From Marinospirillum sp. (GTDB lineage: Bacteria; Pseudomonadota; Gammaproteobacteria; Pseudomonadales; Halomonadaceae), in assembly GCA_007119985.1 (NCBI GenBank), contig SKOQ01000175.1, positions 1 to 26,079 of the forward strand: a stretch of 26,079 nucleotides of DNA. The letters run 5' to 3'. The translations under genes and the position numbers were made by a program. How positions within the stretch are numbered: the first letter of the stretch is position 1; every line of letters begins with the position of its first letter. The notes under the pieces are model-generated. The model was not told the origin of the DNA and did no database searches. It was given only the letters and a program-made list of their open reading frames with translations. Positions 23,470-26,079 of the stretch are shown here, piece by piece.

Positions 23470-24672
23470 ATGCGCTTAGGATTGATCACAGAAACTTTTG
23501 CACCAGAAATGAATGGTGTCAGTCATACGTTAGGGCACTGGGTGCAAGGCTTGCAAGAGCGTGATGTGCAGATTGATCTGGTGCGTCCGCGTTTAGCAGG
23601 TCATTCTCTACCTGCCCATCACTGGCCGAGCCTAGCCGCCCCCTTGCCTGGCTACGCTGGCTTGCAGTTTGGCTGGCGCTTACCTCAGTCGGTTCGGCGT
23701 CACTGGGCGAGTTCGCCCCCCGATCTGCTCTATATTGCCACCCAAGGTCCTCTTGGGCTCAGTGCACTGCGTTACGCCCAACGCCACAACCTTCCTGTGG
23801 TGGCTGGTTACCACACCCATTTTGCTGATTACCTCCCCGCTTATCGTCTCGGTTTTTTACAAGGTTCGGCGCTGCGCTATTTGCGCTGGTTCCATAATCA
23901 GGCGCAATGCACCCTCGCTCCGACAGAAGCTCAGTGTCAGGCTTTAACTGATCAGGGCTTTGAGCGTGTTCAGTGCTTGGGTCGTGGGGTCGATACCCAG
24001 CTTTTTCATCCTTACCAGCGCTCTTGGATGCTGAGGCAGAGACTAGGCTTAGGCGCACAGCAGCTTCTGGTGGGCTATGTCGGGCGTTTGGCGGCAGAAA
24101 AAAACATGTTGCTGCTGTTGCGTGCGTTCAGTGAGATACAGCAGGTGCGTCCTGATGCACGCCTGGTTCTGATTGGTGATGGCCCGTTCAGAAGCGAAAT
24201 ACAACAGCGCTGCCCGCAAGCGATTTGTGTGGGCTGGCAGCAGGGTATCGAGTTGGCCCGTTTTTACGCCAGTCTTGATCTGATGCTTTTTCCGAGTCTG
24301 ACCGACACCTATGGCAATGTGGTGGCTGAGGCGATGGCAAGTGGCATCCCCGTGTTGGCCTTTGATCGTGCGGCTGCTCAAAAACTGATTCAAAACAGGG
24401 TGAATGGATGGAGTGTTGCCGCCCCGCCGCACCAAGCTAGTGCTGCAGAGTTGAAGGCAGCGGATACGCGCTTTTGCTTAGCTGCCCAGCAGATGGTGAA
24501 AGAGGGTAGCCGCTTACCGCAGATCGGGCAGGCTGCCTACTTGAGCGTGCAGTCACTGAGCTGGGAGGCCGTCAATCAGCAGTTGTATCAGCTTTTGAGT
24601 TCTGTACTGAGGAAGGAGAAAGACAATGAGCATCAAAAATCTTTTTGCTCTGCAGGGGCATCTCTGGACTGA
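23470..24672 (+). CDS. GT4-family glycosyltransferase (MgtA-like)
   Basis: The protein has 400 residues. MRLGLITETFAPEMNGVS begins the N-terminal Rossmann domain, and LYIATQGPLGLSAL and VAGYHTHFADYLPAYRL follow. The C-terminal domain has VGYVGRLAAEKN and FPSLTDTYGNVVAEAMASGIPVLAF, the donor-binding motif in which Asp replaces the first Glu of EX7E. This resembles MgtA/SqdX-type GT4 enzymes that glycosylate lipids using nucleotide sugars; the substrate is unknown. ATG 23470 is chosen with AGGAGAGG upstream. The end overlaps the PAP2 gene by 47 bases, implying coupled expression. Confidence 0.88.
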   Translation: MRLGLITETFAPEMNGVSHTLGHWVQGLQERDVQIDLVRPRLAGHSLPAHHWPSLAAPLPGYAGLQFGWRLPQSVRRHWASSPPDLLYIATQGPLGLSALRYAQRHNLPVVAGYHTHFADYLPAYRLGFLQGSALRYLRWFHNQAQCTLAPTEAQCQALTDQGFERVQCLGRGVDTQLFHPYQRSWMLRQRLGLGAQQLLVGYVGRLAAEKNMLLLLRAFSEIQQVRPDARLVLIGDGPFRSEIQQRCPQAICVGWQQGIELARFYASLDLMLFPSLTDTYGNVVAEAMASGIPVLAFDRAAAQKLIQNRVNGWSVAAPPHQASAAELKAADTRFCLAAQQMVKEGSRLPQIGQAAYLSVQSLSWEAVNQQLYQLLSSVLRKEKDNEHQKSFCSAGASLD

Positions 24673-25198
24673 GCGCTTGGGCGCGATGGATTCTTTAATG
24701 AGCTGGCGCTGTAATCTGATCGGCCAGAAAAAGCCGATCAAGTCTTTTTTTCGTTTGGTGAGTCGTTTAGGTGATGGTTACCTTTGGTTGATCTGGGCGG
24801 TTTTGCTGCCTCTGTATTATGGTTGGAATGGTTTGCTTTTGAGCTTGCAGTTGCTGGTCACTGGCCTTGGTGGAGTGCTGATTTATTGGGTCATCAAGCG
24901 TAAAACCAGTCGACTACGGCCTTGTGAGGCCCATCCGCATATCGAGGCCCACCTTCCCCCGCTGGATCGTTTTAGCTTCCCCTCTGGTCATACCCTGCAT
25001 GCCGTGTGTATGAGTTGCCTGCTGGTGGCAGCCTTACCGGCGCTTTGGCCTTGGTTGGCAATCATCGCGCTGTTGATCGCGCTCTCGCGTCTGATTTTGG
25101 GATTGCACTATCCTAGTGATGTGCTGTTAGGTGCCTTCTTAGGCTGGGGGTTGGCGCAGGTGAGTCAGGCTGTGCGTCTGCCGCTTCTGATCAGCTAA
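24626..25198 (+). CDS. PAP2-family membrane phosphatase
   Basis: The protein has 190 residues with several transmembrane helices. The three PAP2 motifs are intact: KX6RP at K91-P99, PSGH at 119-122 (FPSGHTLH) and SRX5HX3D at S154-D165 (SRLILGLHYPSD). Such enzymes remove phosphate from lipid phosphates or undecaprenyl diphosphate, typically with the active site facing the periplasm. AAGGAG precedes the ATG. It overlaps the glycosyltransferase gene, and the two likely act on the same lipid or glycan, though this is inference. Confidence 0.93.
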   Translation: MSIKNLFALQGHLWTERLGAMDSLMSWRCNLIGQKKPIKSFFRLVSRLGDGYLWLIWAVLLPLYYGWNGLLLSLQLLVTGLGGVLIYWVIKRKTSRLRPCEAHPHIEAHLPPLDRFSFPSGHTLHAVCMSCLLVAALPALWPWLAIIALLIALSRLILGLHYPSDVLLGAFLGWGLAQVSQAVRLPLLIS

Positions 25199-25327
25199 TC
25201 GGGTGATATGGGGGAGTCAGCGCTTGATTCTGGCCCTGAGTGTGGGCGCCTCTCTCCTTGCGCAAAAGTCGCCCCCAGTGCTGGCTTTTCAGGCTATACT
25301 GGCGTTTTTTGTTGTGCGGAGAAAAGC

Positions 25328-25813
25328 ATGCCTTCTTTTGATGTGGTCTCAGAACTGGATAAACACCAGGTCACCAATGCGGTTGACCAGGCTAACCGAG
25401 TGGTCGGAAATCGCTTTGATTTTAAAGGTGTGGATGCCAGTTTTGAGCTAGGAAAGGATTATGATGTTCAGCTTAAGGCCGAGGCTGAGTTTCAGGTTGA
25501 GCAGATGTTGGAGATTTTGAAAGCTGAGTTGATTCGTAAGGGCGTGGATATTACTTGCTTGGAAGAAGGCGACATTCAAGAAGCCAATAAAAGCGCGCGT
25601 CAGTCAGTGAAACTGCGTGAAGGCATTGAAAGCGACACGGCTAAAAAAATCGTGAAATTGATTAAAGATGCCAAGCTCAAGGTGCAAGCGCAAATTCAGG
25701 GCGATCAAGTGCGTGTGACAGGTAAAAAGCGTGATGACTTACAGCAGGTGATGGCCCTGTTAAAAGGCGCTGAGCTTGAGCTGCCATTGCAATTCATCAA
25801 CTTCCGCGACTAG
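25328..25813 (+). CDS. yajQ: YajQ, nucleotide-binding protein (UPF0234)
   Basis: The protein has 161 residues, the usual size. It begins MPSFDVVSELDKHQV with NAVDQANRVVGNRFDFKG, the YajQ signature, and ends VMALLKGAELELPLQFINFRD. ATG 25328 is preferred over the 25208 start because GGAG precedes it and the family begins MPSFD. YajQ binds nucleotides, and in Xanthomonas and Pseudomonas a homologue was reported as a cyclic-di-GMP effector. A TATACT hexamer at 25295-25300 may be its -10, without a good -35. acpS follows after 6 bases. Confidence 0.95.
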   Translation: MPSFDVVSELDKHQVTNAVDQANRVVGNRFDFKGVDASFELGKDYDVQLKAEAEFQVEQMLEILKAELIRKGVDITCLEEGDIQEANKSARQSVKLREGIESDTAKKIVKLIKDAKLKVQAQIQGDQVRVTGKKRDDLQQVMALLKGAELELPLQFINFRD

Positions 25814-25819
25814 TTGCTG

Positions 25820-26079
25820 ATGATCCTTGGGATAGGCACAGATCTGGCCAAGATTGCACGATTTGAGCAGTTATTGGCGCGTCGTGGCGATGCTATCTGC
25901 CAGCGACTACTCACTCTAGCCGAGCGGCAGGCGATGCAGAAGGCGGCGCAGCCAGCTGCTTTTTTGGCTAAGCGTTTTGCCGCTAAAGAAGCACTGCTCA
26001 AGGCCTTGGGTACTGGCTTGCGTGATGGCTTAAGCTGGCAGCAGCTTGAGGTCAGTAATGATGCGCTGGGTAAACCTCT
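25820..26079 (+). CDS. acpS: Holo-ACP synthase, 5' part (runs off the window)
   Basis: AcpS transfers 4'-phosphopantetheine from CoA to acyl carrier protein. The visible 86 residues begin MILGIGTDLAKIARFEQLL, with the metal-binding Asp of GTDL (D8). FLAKRFAAKEALLKALGTG contains the second metal ligand, E57. The gene starts 6 bases after yajQ, so it is probably cotranscribed. In Pseudomonas and relatives acpS follows pdxJ directly, but here 7.2 kb intervenes. The 3' end lies outside the window. Confidence 0.95.
   Translation, partial: MILGIGTDLAKIARFEQLLARRGDAICQRLLTLAERQAMQKAAQPAAFLAKRFAAKEALLKALGTGLRDGLSWQQLEVSNDALGKP

Noticed and set aside
25275..25310. CCAGT/ACTGG stem before TTTTTT upstream of yajQ
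   Set aside because: A 5-bp stem with an 18-base loop is unlikely to terminate, and the TATACT inside is more plausibly part of the yajQ promoter.

Overview
The window is chromosomal DNA of a gammaproteobacterium. Gene content and order resemble Pseudomonas and Oceanospirillales-type marine genera: sdhE-ygfX, nadB, then an rpoE/algU-rseA/mucA-rseC/mucC-degP/mucD block running into lepA-lepB-rnc-era-recO-pdxJ. A genus cannot be fixed by eye. Almost every gene is housekeeping or envelope maintenance. No tRNA, rRNA, CRISPR array, prophage or obvious defence locus was seen.

Layout. (1) 1-3201 is the most accessory part. It holds a decayed IS3-type OrfA/OrfB end, a periplasmic OmpA-family protein, a possible SMI1/KNR4 (SUKH)-like protein convergent with an unknown multi-spanning membrane protein, and a 139-bp MITE-like element flanked by CTAG and abutting the stop codon of a ComEA-like gene. 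(2) 3198-6261 carries comEA-like (-), pyrF (+), and a lapB-lapA-ihfB block on the minus strand: OMP decarboxylase, the LapAB regulators of LPS synthesis, and the IHF beta subunit. (3) 6529-8881 has sdhE-ygfX (+) convergent with nadB (-), followed by an unusual intergenic region with a short minus-strand reading frame ending in a hairpin. (4) 9178-12574 is the sigma-E envelope-stress operon. It lacks rseB/mucB and has a perfect FNR/Anr-type palindrome between rpoE and rseA. A good intrinsic terminator follows degP. (5) 12705-18575 is lepA-lepB-rnc-era-recO-pdxJ, tightly packed. (6) 18601-25813 separates pdxJ from acpS, which are neighbours in many relatives. It holds an AmpG-like permease, a 643-residue membrane-anchored protein I do not recognise, ketopantoate reductase, RfaH (-), a GT4 glycosyltransferase overlapping a PAP2 phosphatase, and YajQ. 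acpS then starts and runs off the window.

Together the genes describe envelope biogenesis and its monitoring: LPS control (lapAB), sigma-E signalling and DegP quality control, secretion (lepB), muropeptide recycling (AmpG-like), RfaH-dependent long-operon expression and a lipid/glycan GT-PAP2 pair. Cofactor genes (nadB, pdxJ, panE, acpS, sdhE) are interspersed. No clear new multi-gene system was found. The best leads are the loss of rseB, the FNR-like site inside the sigma-E operon, the minus-strand mini-ORF beside nadB, the CTAG-flanked MITE-like element and the unknown 643-residue protein.
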